DNA of 64,000 bases. Origin: Membranipora membranacea. Its lineage: Eukaryota; Bryozoa; Gymnolaemata; Cheilostomatida; Membraniporidae. The stretch covers positions 6,324,001 to 6,388,000 of the forward strand of contig OU612068.1 of NCBI GenBank assembly GCA_914767715.1. The letters are read 5' to 3'. A program made the position numbers and the translations under genes. This document shows positions 1-11,729 of the stretch, one piece after another (the stretch's first letter is position 1; every line of letters starts with the position of its first letter). The notes below the pieces were generated by a model, which did not search any database, was not told the DNA's origin, and saw only the letters and a list, made by a program, of their open reading frames with translations.

Positions 1-58
1 CTTTCTATTATCGTTTCAAAACTTTTCCAGCAGGCAGTCTTTGTTTTGACTCACTCAC

Positions 59-254
59 CATGACCTTTCCTCCATGAAGCTTTCCTTTTTGTCCAGTTAT
101 CGTCTAAACTAGATAAGTCTTCACTAGATGAGATATCTCTGGACTTCTGAGCTGTTCTGTACCTTTGTCTGCGGTGTGACTACAAACATCCCAGACAATA
201 ACTTACCTTTATAAATTGTTTGGTGTCGGCGAAAATTTCGATGTAAGAGTAAGA
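59..254 (-). CDS. Candidate cytoplasmic-tail exons of the membrane protein, running off the window
   Basis: Two stretches look coding on the minus strand. At 254-207 there is an open 16-codon stretch starting SYSYIEIF, preceded by AG and followed by a good donor (GTAAGT). At 146-59 there is an acidic/Ser then basic stretch containing SSSEDLSSLDDNW, followed by donor GTGAGT. If the upstream exon ends at 435 (donor GTACAT, weak), all junctions can be phase 0. The second exon's acceptor is ambiguous (146 or 168) and neither choice has a strong pyrimidine tract. These could extend the tail of the preceding membrane protein; the alternative is that the protein simply stops at 402. Confidence 0.35.
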
Positions 255-401
255 CTTAATTAAGAGCCATTTTCTTCTTAGTATGTAGTAGCATATGACT
301 GCGCAAATTATATAAAACTGTACATGTAAATCATGAGTGCTATCAGGTTGACAGTTGTCTGCACAATTTCATATGGTGAGCAACTTCTAATATGATTGGA
401 T

Positions 402-3400
402 TTACATCCTTAAAATAAATGATAAGAGATGTACCCTTCCAGTGTTGTGTTCGCTGTTGGAATCCCTAACAGATAACTCTATTGGTTTGTTTATGTCTCC
501 ATTGCTTAGTAACTGAGGACTACGATTATCATCATCTGTCTGATCACCATCCACCTCCTGCTTACTACTTCCTGAGTTGAACTGTGTCATCCCTTGAGCA
601 TTGGTCTCCTCTGAAACACACATATATAAATGTGCTCTGAGCCTTTTCTTAAAAACACAAGATGGCTGGCCGATGATTTATTATAGACAACAATATTTCC
701 TTTAAAATCACTGTTCGTAATCTCTAGGTTCTGGTCTCTGGTTCTAGAATCGGCTTGCACAACCAACAAAGGAGGGTGCGACTTAGAAACTGAAATGTGT
801 TGTAAAGAAGAACAGAAACTTTAAATTCTGATTCTGATTCTAGTAAGCCAACCAGAAACAAAAACACCATATCAAAATTTAAAAAGGTAGAAATTTAGCA
901 TCTTTTTCAGGTTTGTGCAACTCCAATGTCCACGAAGAGTTGCATGGCATGACTGCAGATTTGTGGTACCATGCTGAAATTGATCAATTCAGAAATACTG
1001 ACCAACATTAGAGGTTATACATTGTGTGGCACTATATTTTTAAATAGTCTATAACTTATTATATTATTTATTGTGGCTTACAAACCCTGCTATATTATTG
1101 TCTATCAATGCGTCAATGAATATCTAACCTACTATCAACAAGAGTCGTTATCTCAGAAAACACGAGTAAATTTTATTGAATAGTTTGTACCTAAAGATTT
1201 TGCCAATGCCCAAAGTATTCTAAAAACCTTTTTGGGACCAATGTACGAACCATAAAAACGAGGTAAATTACTTGCTGTAAAACCTCGGATGTTTATTCCT
1301 TTAAAACACAGGGCCACTTGATATAGTAAAACTGAGAGAATGTCATAGCTGCCCTGGTCTGCCAGCCAAAATATCCTTTTGCAAGTTATCACGACAGTGT
1401 TTTTTAACGATTACAGTTTTGTGGCATATGTGTCTACAAATCAGAACTTTTCGCAGATGGTAAAACTTTGTCATCATGATAGTACACTGGGAGCACACCT
1501 AAAACTATCCTAACACAGTTATCATAGATAGATTGGAAAACAAGTCCCTCCTAGATTCACATAGTAGGATTACTTTTAAATTGACTTTTTGTGAAAACAA
1601 ATTCTCCCCAACAAAGCTGTTCAATGCCTCTCAATCGATAACAGCAACTATCGGTCTCTATATCACAAGGGAAACTAGACTATGGTGATCATAAAAGTGA
1701 GTCTAAGCGATTAGAATGTAAAGAGAAAAGTGAGACGGCAGACAAACAAAGGAAAGAAGAAGCAGTGAGAAGCTGAGAAAATCAGAGGAAAAGTGCAGGT
1801 CCATGTACGGGGCTGTCTCCCCTCTACATTTGGCAATCAACAAATCAGAGTTCATCCGTTTTGCAATCAGCCAATCAGAGAGTTGGCATATCTCAATATT
1901 AGGGAGTTCTAGGGATTCCCACCAGTATTGAGATAGCACCTCAACATTGACTTGCGCTCTTCCGTGATGGTAAAGCAACAGAATGATGGTAGTTGATAAA
2001 CAAAAACCAGTTGATCATGTCGCCCAGTTTAGGAAAGGTGTTAGAAAAGTGCAGACAATCTCACGCACTCTCATCACTTACGACCTCTCTACCCCTGAAG
2101 GTCAGGGTCGTAGAGAGATGAGCCCTACCTTCACTCCATTCATGCTCATTCCAACTTTTAATGAGCGAGTCCGTGTCGTCGCCGACTAACTCGCCGTAGC
2201 TCAACGAGTTGAGAGTATCAATCGAAGTGCTATAAACTATTAGGACACAAAGCATACATGTATACACTGTCTGGACGGGAATTGTGGTTTTTCATGCCAA
2301 ACAACGTCTAAAAACATTCGGACTCAACACGCAAAGCGGATTATGACGTTGTAGTGGAACCACAATGCTTGGGAGGATGTGCAATAATGGCAGCAGAGGA
2401 ATATAAAACCTTAAACTTAAGCAATATTTATTAAATCTTTAACTTTTCGCACGATAAAGTCGCAAGTATGCAAGATAGAGTTCAAATGCATAAATTCAAA
2501 AGTTGCTTTATTCGCGACAGTGCATTTTGAGCAGCATAGAAGAACATAGCTTTTCGTTTTATGAGACAAACTGCAGATATTTTGGGTTAGATGAGGGTTA
2601 AGTTAGACGGTGTAGTGCTGGGCGTTGCTGGATAGAAGGATAATTGATATTTGACAAGGCATAGGATCAGGACAGTCTTACTAACCATCGATAATATTAG
2701 CTTAAAATATTATAGAAAGTGAATTACTACATCAGTTAGAATATCACATGACTTTCGATTGTCCCGGCACCCAATTCACAATTCACGTCACAGAAATACT
2801 AAACTTATAGATATCAACGTAACAAATTAGGTTGAACTTGTACAAGATTAAGCTGTCCCTTGTTGTGATAAGTTAATCTTGGCAGTAAGAGTTGATTTGC
2901 ATTTGCCTTTCTACACCATGCTCTCTTGTTCTCTAAGTAACAACAGTTTTGTGCAGCATGCCCATACATGACAACTGAGTTACACATGATCATATCATAG
3001 ATAGGGTATCTCCAATGACTATACATAATAAGATATTTAACACTGATTTGTAAGGGATCTTCAAACAATCATATTCCAAAGGTAGATTTCAAGTTCATGA
3101 ATATCATTGTTCTTAGTTCAATCAGACGATTGCTTGGACTGATATGGTTCACGCCTAAATTGTAATGTGTTTCTAACACAATTACCAAAAATAAATTCAA
3201 TTCAATTCAAATTCAATTCGACTTACCAAGATTTTTATAATTTGGTGGTTTTTCAAATTTCATCTTCCAGAAGCAGAGATATGCTGTGGTTATCAGTAGG
3301 ACTACGGCCCATGTAACTCCAGCTATAATACCCAAAGTGATCAGGGAGGATAATCCTCCATCTAATGCAGCGTCGTCTCCTTTCTAAAACAAATTTAAAA

Positions 3401-6400
3401 AGTTCATAAACTGAATTTATGTGAAAGGCCAAAAAGGATGTGTAGTAAATACGCCAGCAACGCCATTATCACATGGAGGCCTTTGAACAACACTGTGTCC
3501 GTTACTTAGACTCTCAACACTGACTAAAATCTCATAAACGTGAAAATTGGAAGATTGCATTGCTGACATGTCAATATATTAGTATTTTGCCTATTATATA
3601 TTGGGAGATATCCTTACTCTGTGGTCATATATATCTAACAGTCTACTAATATAGATGCTTTGCACTAATACATGGCAAAACTCCAAATCACTTTGGCATA
3701 AATTTTGCTGATTCCACCATTATAAGCACATACATGAGACAAAACCAGCTATTACATCTTGGGAAAAGTTTCTCTCAAAGACAATATCCAATGGATTTAG
3801 AAATTGCGATGGCTTGACACTGTGGGATATTACTTTATCTATCTAATATCATGTAACAAAGCGTGGTATCGGGAAATTGAGAACTTGTCTATAGCACTCA
3901 ACTAAAATCTTGTTATTTCAACAAGCCCTTGAGGTGTTGCTGTAAGAGCTCATGTTTCAAAGGGAAAGTGTTGCTGACAGGTTACACTAATCAACTATAC
4001 GATATTACATAGAGACAGTCTATGTCTTAACTCTGGTGAATAGTTGATTTGGCGTTCTAACGGTTTGCAGGGAGAACGAGTATATAGGGCAAAGTAAGGG
4101 GTTCTCCATAAGATGAGGATGAAATAACAACTAAACTACGCTGAATATCAAACCAACCAAAAAACTTAGCATATCATTTTAGGAATAAACTCTAGCAGAA
4201 CAGCCTATATCTGAGAACTGTTTGGCCAGGGTTATTTAATGTCGACGTCATGTCTGAACCCACTCATTTATTGTAACCAAGCTAATAACACCAACATTAC
4301 ATGGTCTCTTATCTAGTGACAAAAACATGACTATGAAGCCGATTTTGCAGATAAATACGGTACTCACAACTTGTAGCAGTATAGTGTCATTGATAGCTGT
4401 GTACTGTATATGTACGCTGGATAGCTCATATGTCGATTTACCAGTAACATTCACAGAAACACCAAACTGTGCACTCTGAATGACTTTTATATCACCCTGT
4501 AAAACATAGAAACATTAAATAATATGTTGGATATGTTTTGCAATTAGACATATGTGGTTCAGCTATACTCGGTTCATTTTTGTTACAATTCACATGACAA
4601 GACTCATCTACGACTAATTCAACGGAAAGGGCAGGAGTCTGGGGGGGGGGGGGGGGTTGGGCTCAGACTTCAAATGGTGTTGGCTGCCTCTGTCAATCAT
4701 TGATTATTCTCATCAACTTAGTGATTCAAAAACTAGAGTACATCCATCAACTTAATGATATCCAACGCACTCAAGCCACATAGTCTCCGGAAAAAGTTTG
4801 AGATGGAGGGAAATCCAAACCCCACTTTGTTGCTCATTGCCCAATGTTACATTACATTACAAGAGTCCAGAACGTTGAGATAGGGTCCTTAGTTTGTAAC
4901 CGGATGGACAGAAGTAGTAGCTCATCAACAACCTCTTATTTGTAGGACTTTCTCAGATCGGCGCTTACACTTGTGTCTGCATGTTAATGTGTGAGAATCA
5001 TGGGTGAATCTGCTACTTGACATGAAATACAAGAGCGGATAATCCTTGTGATTGAAGTGTGACTGAAGAGGTTGGGATAAGTACACAATGTTATCACAGG
5101 GATATCCATGTCTATTATTATCTAGTCTGTGGTATCAAGGTCTTTTAATCCTCTACATATCATCTAATCCAGGAGAGGATTAGATGATGACAAAGCACTT
5201 GTAAATGCACTGGGGATGCTGGATGGAGAATTGCGGCTATCATAATACTATATCAACTCTAGCTGCATGTCTAACCTAAAATGTCTCCTGTGTAAAACCT
5301 CTACTGAGGTTTCTCATGCATTTTCCAACAATAGACAGTCAAAAATGTTGTGATTTATAGAATTTTAGAACGTTGTCGTGAGGCGCCAGTGTTTGAATTT
5401 CCACCGCCAACTGTGAATTTTTCACTGATGATGTCATGGGAAACAAGTCAAGTTTGCACTCACTTTTCTCATTTGCAAAGAACTGCGATGATGAATAAGC
5501 TGAGTACCAATCAACTCCACACCTATCAATACCTTTATAACCTAGATGAATCAAGTTCTAATGAATGAGAATGATAAATAGTGATTTTTGCTCATGTTTG
5601 TACAGCAGTTAACATTTGGTAGAATATTTTCCCTGCAATCAGTGCTCTATTATAGATAATCTCAGCTAATTACTCGTTAAATGTGATGATATAACAGCTG
5701 ACTTTTTTATTAAAAGCGGCAGCAATGGGGTCAGCGGCAGCGCCATGATCTTTTACAATATACTGTCCGTATAGGTGAACATGAGTGATACTGCTTCTGC
5801 TGCCCGTCAAACAGCAAACAGCGAGTGGCTATACAAATAAAATTATGTTTACCTGTGCACTGCTTTCATATAAAGTTCATAATTATTTGAACAAACTGAA
5901 ACATAATTTCTCTTGTGTAGATTTCTCTACATAAGCTAGCTGATGAATAACAAAGCAGGCACATTCTTTGGGTTGTTAATTCATGAAATATCATAGTTTT
6001 TAACAAATCAAGTCTAAATAAAAGCTCTCCTAATCACATCATTATAACAAAAGAACATTGTTTGAATTAAAATTAGTGAAATGCCTGTATTTATGGCCAG
6101 TAAGGTATAGCTGTAAAAATATGTCATGTTGCGGGAATGAAATTATGAAATGGCTCACACGACTTCGTTCCAAGACACTTTAATTTTCTAAGCTACCCTA
6201 CGTTTTCTGTGCTTCGCTGTCATTGATGGCTAATAAATACCTGACGGTTAAAGTGATATTGATTGTGATAAGCTGCAAACGGGAGTCTAAATTCTAACCC
6301 AGGGTTGGTGAAAATGAGCTATTACGCGATGATATCACCACCTCTAATTGGCATCATAACAACAAAAATCTGGGGATCAGCCGCCTTGACATGATATAGT

Positions 6401-7719
6401 CGCCAGGGACAATTATCCACACAGGCCTCAAGAAAAATTAGGTCTGTCTCAAAATCTAATAGAACATCACCATAAACGGTTTCTAGCTTTGAACTGCAGC
6501 CAAAGCCTTCCAATTTCTGCTGAGAGATGTACAATATTATCAAATATTCTCGAGTCATCACATCAGGGGAAGACACTTTGCTGCTTTTCAGACCATGATA
6601 AATCGGTTGATGGGTAAATGAAGTGTTGGTAACTCTATTATTTTAGTGAATGTTTAATTGACCATCTCTCAAATTCCATGTAATATGACCATACTTGTCC
6701 TGTGTACATTGGAAAGTGAACGAAATTAAAACAGTATTGAAAGCAGGACCACTCTTCTAGCATAACATATAATATCTCAATGAAAGTACCATATTACTTA
6801 CACGCTAACCATAGTATTACATTAATGGGTCTTGCTATACAATTCTTTGATTATTGAAAAACTCTCTAGCTAATAGCATAATCACTTGAAATAAAGGTAA
6901 AGATTTGGTAATTGTCTTTAGATCTGACTTAGTATTGATAATCATTGATTTAGAGAGTGACACTATACACTGGTTAACACTAATTCCATTATGTAAACAG
7001 TGTAACATGTCTACTGCAGCTAACCTGTCTATGGTTTCACTTCCTGACTTCAGTCAGTAGCCCCCTTCAAGACTAGCGCTAACCCACAGAGGGTTTGGTT
7101 GGTGAATCAATTGGGCAGGGCGTTAATGTCATAATATTATGTCAGTAACAAAACTTTCCTTGCTGTCATGCAGGTATGATGCCAAGTGTTTTTAATTTCA
7201 GCTTCATAACCAAACACTGTCAAGTCAAGGATCAATTACTATGCAAAAGAACATATTCAGGGAAAGTGGTTGATGAACACTTTCTAAACAATATGCACCC
7301 AACTGCCACAAAAAAAGGACTTCACAGCATGTGGTACCACTAGACCTGTCAGACCCCGACAGTGTAACAACACAGAGGATGCTAACCCACATGTTGCAGA
7401 GGGCTACCTTGCTAGATTATCTTCTAAAGAGGCCCTAAACTCCCCTCACTGCACAGATACCATAATATCAATAACTTACACTGTACACAGATCTGATCTC
7501 CAGCTTCTTTGGTCGTCGTCCTTGTAGCTGTGCCGGAAGAAAATCGTAAAACTGACTTTTTGTGGCTCCACCATCCTGCTGAGCAGTCGGTGATTTAGAG
7601 AGGTAATTCATGGGGAGATAATCTCTGAACGAGCCACCTGCACCTCCCTCACCTTCTGATGAGCTGTCCGCGGCCAGGCTCACTGCCACGAAGTAACACA
7701 GCACCAGCATCGTCCGCAT
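402..7719 (-). CDS. Unrecognised single-pass type I membrane protein (four core coding exons)
   Basis: Exons on the minus strand: 7719-7480, 4496-4368, 3383-3227, then 610 downwards. Phases agree (0, 0, 1). Exon 1 starts MRTMLVLCYFVAVSLAA, a clear signal peptide, then a Gly/Ser/Glu-rich stretch. Exon 2 is a short ectodomain piece with two N-glycosylation sequons (NVT, NDT). Exon 3 holds a hydrophobic segment (SLITLGIIAGVTW onward, about 22 residues) followed by a basic stop-transfer and PPNY, a PPxY WW-domain ligand just inside the membrane. Exon 4 is an acidic, Asn/Ser-rich cytoplasmic tail. It either stops at 402-404 (about 244 aa in all) or splices at 435 into the candidate exons nearer the window edge. 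I do not recognise the family; a small receptor or adaptor is possible. Exons could be missing in the 3-kb intron 1. Confidence 0.6.
1889..1935. repeat. Inverted repeat, 10-bp perfect arms
   Basis: TATCTCAATA at 1889-1898 and its reverse complement TATTGAGATA at 1926-1935 flank a 27-base loop. It lies in the long intron before the cytoplasmic-tail exon. It may be part of a decayed MITE; no second copy was seen in the window. Confidence 0.4.
2085..2117. repeat. Short imperfect hairpin
   Basis: CTCTCTACCCCTGA (2085-2098) pairs with TCAGGGTCGTAGAGAG (2102-2117) around a 3-base loop with one bulge. Intronic, function unknown. Confidence 0.35.
3193..3220. repeat. AATTC-type simple repeat
   Basis: Imperfect tandem AATTC units directly beside the donor of the TM exon. 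A similar AATTGAAT-rich stretch occurs near 14670-14695. Such pentamer tails are common at retroposon 3' ends, but I cannot define an element here. Confidence 0.4.
4641..4656. repeat. Poly-G run (16 bases)
   Basis: Homopolymer G tract in intron 1 of the membrane protein gene (C tract on its coding strand). Length is prone to sequencing error. Confidence 0.7.
6322..6576 (-). other. Open reading frame that may be an extra ectodomain exon (uncertain)
   Basis: This minus-strand ORF lies inside intron 1 of the membrane protein. It has a plausible acceptor (a CTCTCAG sequence just before QKLEGFGC) and four cysteines in about 60 residues. No donor gives the phase 0 exit needed to join exon 2 except weak ones such as CAT|GTCAAG. 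It may be a chance ORF. Confidence 0.2.
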
Positions 7720-10700
7720 GTTGGCTGTATTTAGATGCCTGTAAAATCAAGCAGATTTATAGTCGTAGTTGCTCCAACATGTTGCAATAAAATGCATAAT
7801 TTACATGCAAGAATATGTCACCAATCCATCTCGGATGTCTATGCTATTGTTCGTACTGCGTTCCTTCACGAACAGGTAGATATGAGAAGAGATGATATGC
7901 CTTGCATAAGTAATAAAATACCAGCAAAAAAGTAGATTAGCAGGAGATCAACCATCTATTTACCTACAGCCTATTTCATCAAACTAGAGGAATAAAACTC
8001 CCATATCCCTCCTGAGACCTATTTGTGTAAGAACAGTAAATACATACATGAGCACACGTTGCTATATTTACTTGCCTCATTTCGGCAGCATTACTCAAGT
8101 TCAGTAAATATCGTTGTGTGCTGAAATGACTCCTCTGGGTATCAGGTGCAATCACAGCTTCTACTACTAAAGTCTGAACAACACCTCTGTAACATTCTCA
8201 CCTTTCTCCACTACTTGTAGCTGGCACTTTTAATTATAGCAGATTTGTATCGCTCCTAGCCCTAATCCTACCTCTGCGGCTATACTATGCCACTACTGCT
8301 AACACAATGAAAAGCTTTATTAAATATCAATTGGTGTCAACCCTTTTCTAGCCTTCAGTTCTAAAGACAGGAACAATACTCATTGTCTGTAGTATATACT
8401 ATAGTAAGTCTTATACAGTCATCCCACAAGCTGATTATTGGAGAGATTTTGACCAGCACGACCAAGTTCTAACCTTCGCTCTTCAAGACTTTTCTGATTG
8501 TTTAATGTTTGGTGTCTGGGTTGGGATTTGCAAAAAAAGGTGACACAAAATTCTCCCTGATTTTGCTTACTGGTCCAGGCTGCGCACAAGAATTAGAATT
8601 ACAGCATTGAACGAAACTGTTGAAAGTAAATGGGCAGAGCAGAGGAAAATCTTACATTACCTTGCATGCACAATGAAATGCACTATTCTAAGTTGCTATC
8701 CAGAATTATTCTGGTCAAATCTTGACAAACAAGAAAACCATAATCCACTCTGCCTGAGCAACGCTAACAAGCACAGCACATCACTATGAAAATGCTGACT
8801 GCTACTGGCTGTTACAGGAAATAGGGAGTGAGATATTTTATCTGGGGAGTAAAATCAATACACACTAAAATGTTTGTTCTACTATAGAGGCATACTCAAA
8901 AATGCCTCCAACACCGGTTCATAGGGTATAGCGAGAGATCAACTTATCCTCTCAACTCTCCAAGTCCAACCAAATTTACAGCTAGATACAAGCAAGCAAA
9001 GCTGATATAAACAATAGGAGGATTTACTCATACAAACACAGCCTTTATTGTGTCTGTTAAAATAATTTTATCCACGATACAAATACAATATACTGTTGAG
9101 ATGATTAGTGGATTAATAATTGGTAGCTAAGACTATGAGCTCCAGCTCCAGTCTGGTTCAATAATGAGTGTTCATGAACAGTCTGAGTGGCGTCAGTTGT
9201 CACAAACTATTGGAGAGTATAATTTACTGCAAAAATGTGTTACGGATAGAAAAAAATTCCTTTCATTACAGTTATCATCTTATGTGACATATTTTGCACC
9301 AAATAACAGTATGGATGGCTATATACACCAGGTTTGCCATCTATGCTTCCGGCCTCCCTGTATATCGCTCGCTTCAGGCAAGGGCCCCTTGTTTTGCAGT
9401 ATGGTAACCAGCCATGTTTGATCTGTCTAGGGGGATTGTTTTCTTTTCAAACGCTGTTAATCCTCATTTTATTTAACCAGTCGAGTGAGCGTAATTCAGC
9501 AATCAGGCAGTTTTTTTATAACTTGATCTCATATACTAGCTTCATGACGTACAATGATCTTACCTTCCAAGTGATTATGCTAGGAAGCATTGTAATCACT
9601 CTATACAATGAATCATTGATTATTTTTCTACATGTCATGTTATGCATCTTATACCTTGCGGATGTCCTGTATAGGGGTGTGTACTTATAGTAATCAATAC
9701 TGCCACAAACTCTAGATCATTTGGGCATCACTATAATACTGTCTTGGTATAAAAAACAAAAAATTGAAGGTTTTTTCACAGACAAAACAAACAGCCATTT
9801 CTTCAATAAGTTTATTGTAATGTTATGAATCCCATGTATACAAAATGCATAACCTGATCTGTGTTTGCAGCACCATCACATTTCAGTGTTTCCTTAGGTA
9901 TAACAATTACACATGGATATAGGTTGCTCGCTCTGAGAACGGGAATGAATAGTCTGAAATATGAAAGTTTTCTGTTCTAGTTGAATTGTTCTCAAAAGTC
10001 ATTAGCTAGTTGTGAAAATGAATTCTCACAGGTGTCAAGAGATTATAAGTAGGCCCTTGATCGGGTTCAGCTCACTTGAAAGAATAATCCTCGGTGACTC
10101 ATGTGGACTGCTTTATGGTCTTGTCATATTTGGAAAGGAAATGTTCAGTGTAGCTGAGAGACTACCTCAAAATCTGGATTCAATTTTGTGATTGTTGTTT
10201 GAAACTTGCAAAGCATAAATCAGCTCAATTTATTATTCAAGCTGCTGGTAAATATTCTATTTTTGAGGATTAGTCTTCTATCCTGGCATATTCATCGGCT
10301 ATGGCAGGCCTAGTTTGAGCCCTCCAACCTCCTGCCCTCCCCCCAAAAAAAAGCTAAAATCATCCGAGGTCATTTAAGTTCACAGAGGTTCACTAAAGTT
10401 ACACTTCAATACTCAGAAAATCAACAGATTATTCTTAACTCTGCCAGACTGGGACTGTGGTTTGAATGCTTGACACAAAGATATCCCACAATGCAAAGTT
10501 AAAGAGGAACTTTTAGGAGCAACTGAGATTGTCTTCCTGGCGGCGCTGGTCGACAGCTAAATTCTGATAGTCTTATAATTCATAGAAATCATTTGTTTTT
10601 ACTAATAATACCCAAAAAGCCTCGGAAATCAGCAGCTGTTTTGGCCTGTTTTTGTCATATGAATCTTTATCACAATGAATTAATAAGGAGTTATCGTCAT

Positions 10701-11729
10701 TCGTCAGGGGAAAAGACAACTACTGCACAACAAACAGATTCCTGGCATGGTTGAAACAGGGAGGTTGAAAGGTTTAAAAAATAAGCAATATTGTCTTGAT
10801 TAAATCTAAAAATTAACAATCCAATTAAACGCACAAACATACACACACAACACAAGGCTTTATTTAACACAAAAGAGGATTCTCTTTCCTGCATTGGGCT
10901 CTCTCATGAAATTGGTGGACTTCTGGCTCTAGGTTATTGTTTCAAATAATTTGTGTTTCATTTTGTCATTCTTCATACAGGAAGAAATATATCGGGATAA
11001 ACAGTTGTCAGGGATGGAAGGACAGCTGACCCAAGTGTGATATGTACTAAGTCAAGTAGCGGAACATAAGGTAATCAAAACGCAAATATGCAGTGGTCTA
11101 TGTTTTTGTCATGAACAAGGAGAATGGGCGAAGGAATTAAATCTCACTCGGTGTATTGCCAAAGCTTTATCCTTGACTTTCTATGGAAGTTTGGGACAAA
11201 CTCTTTTGGCCCAGTAATCCATATAGCTGTGGGACTAATGAATGACAAGTGCAACTTTAGCACACATAAAAAATATTTATGTCTTTTCTGGCTGATTGAA
11301 TAAATGTAAGACCAAAAGCTTTGTCCTGACAGATTTTCACCCCGGTTAATTTTTTTTTTTTTATAAACAGCTGTGTCCTATTTGAATAAAAACTTAGAAA
11401 TGTATAATATAGATTGTAAAGAATGCTATTTACATAAATATTTTACAATGCAATGATAGCCTGAGATATAAAAGGGAAAAAAATGATACCAGCTAGTCAA
11501 CAGACCATATAAGACATATCATCTGCGCAAGATATAAATTAGTGACAAATTTAAGGTAAGGTACTCTAAACTACGTGTCCATGTAGATAAAATATTGCTA
11601 TGTAATATTTTGAACCCTTTCTCATATCAAACACTTCTTCAAGCGTTCAGACATTGCACTATATTGACTCCTCTTTGACTTTGAGCCTAACCAGAAGGAT
11701 GTTCCCAGGACAGGAGAAGAGGGAAAAAA
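7720..11729. other. Intergenic region, no gene seen
   Basis: This 4-kb stretch lies between the 5' end of the membrane protein gene and the 3' end of the peroxidase gene, both on the minus strand. It should hold the promoter of the membrane protein. ORFs here (for example 9334-9690) have no splice context, no recognisable domain and AT-driven composition. No RNA gene or element was recognised. Confidence 0.5.

Noticed and set aside
9334-9690. 118-aa hydrophobic plus-strand ORF
   Set aside because: AT-rich intergenic sequence, no splice sites, no recognisable domain; hydrophobicity follows from T-rich codons.
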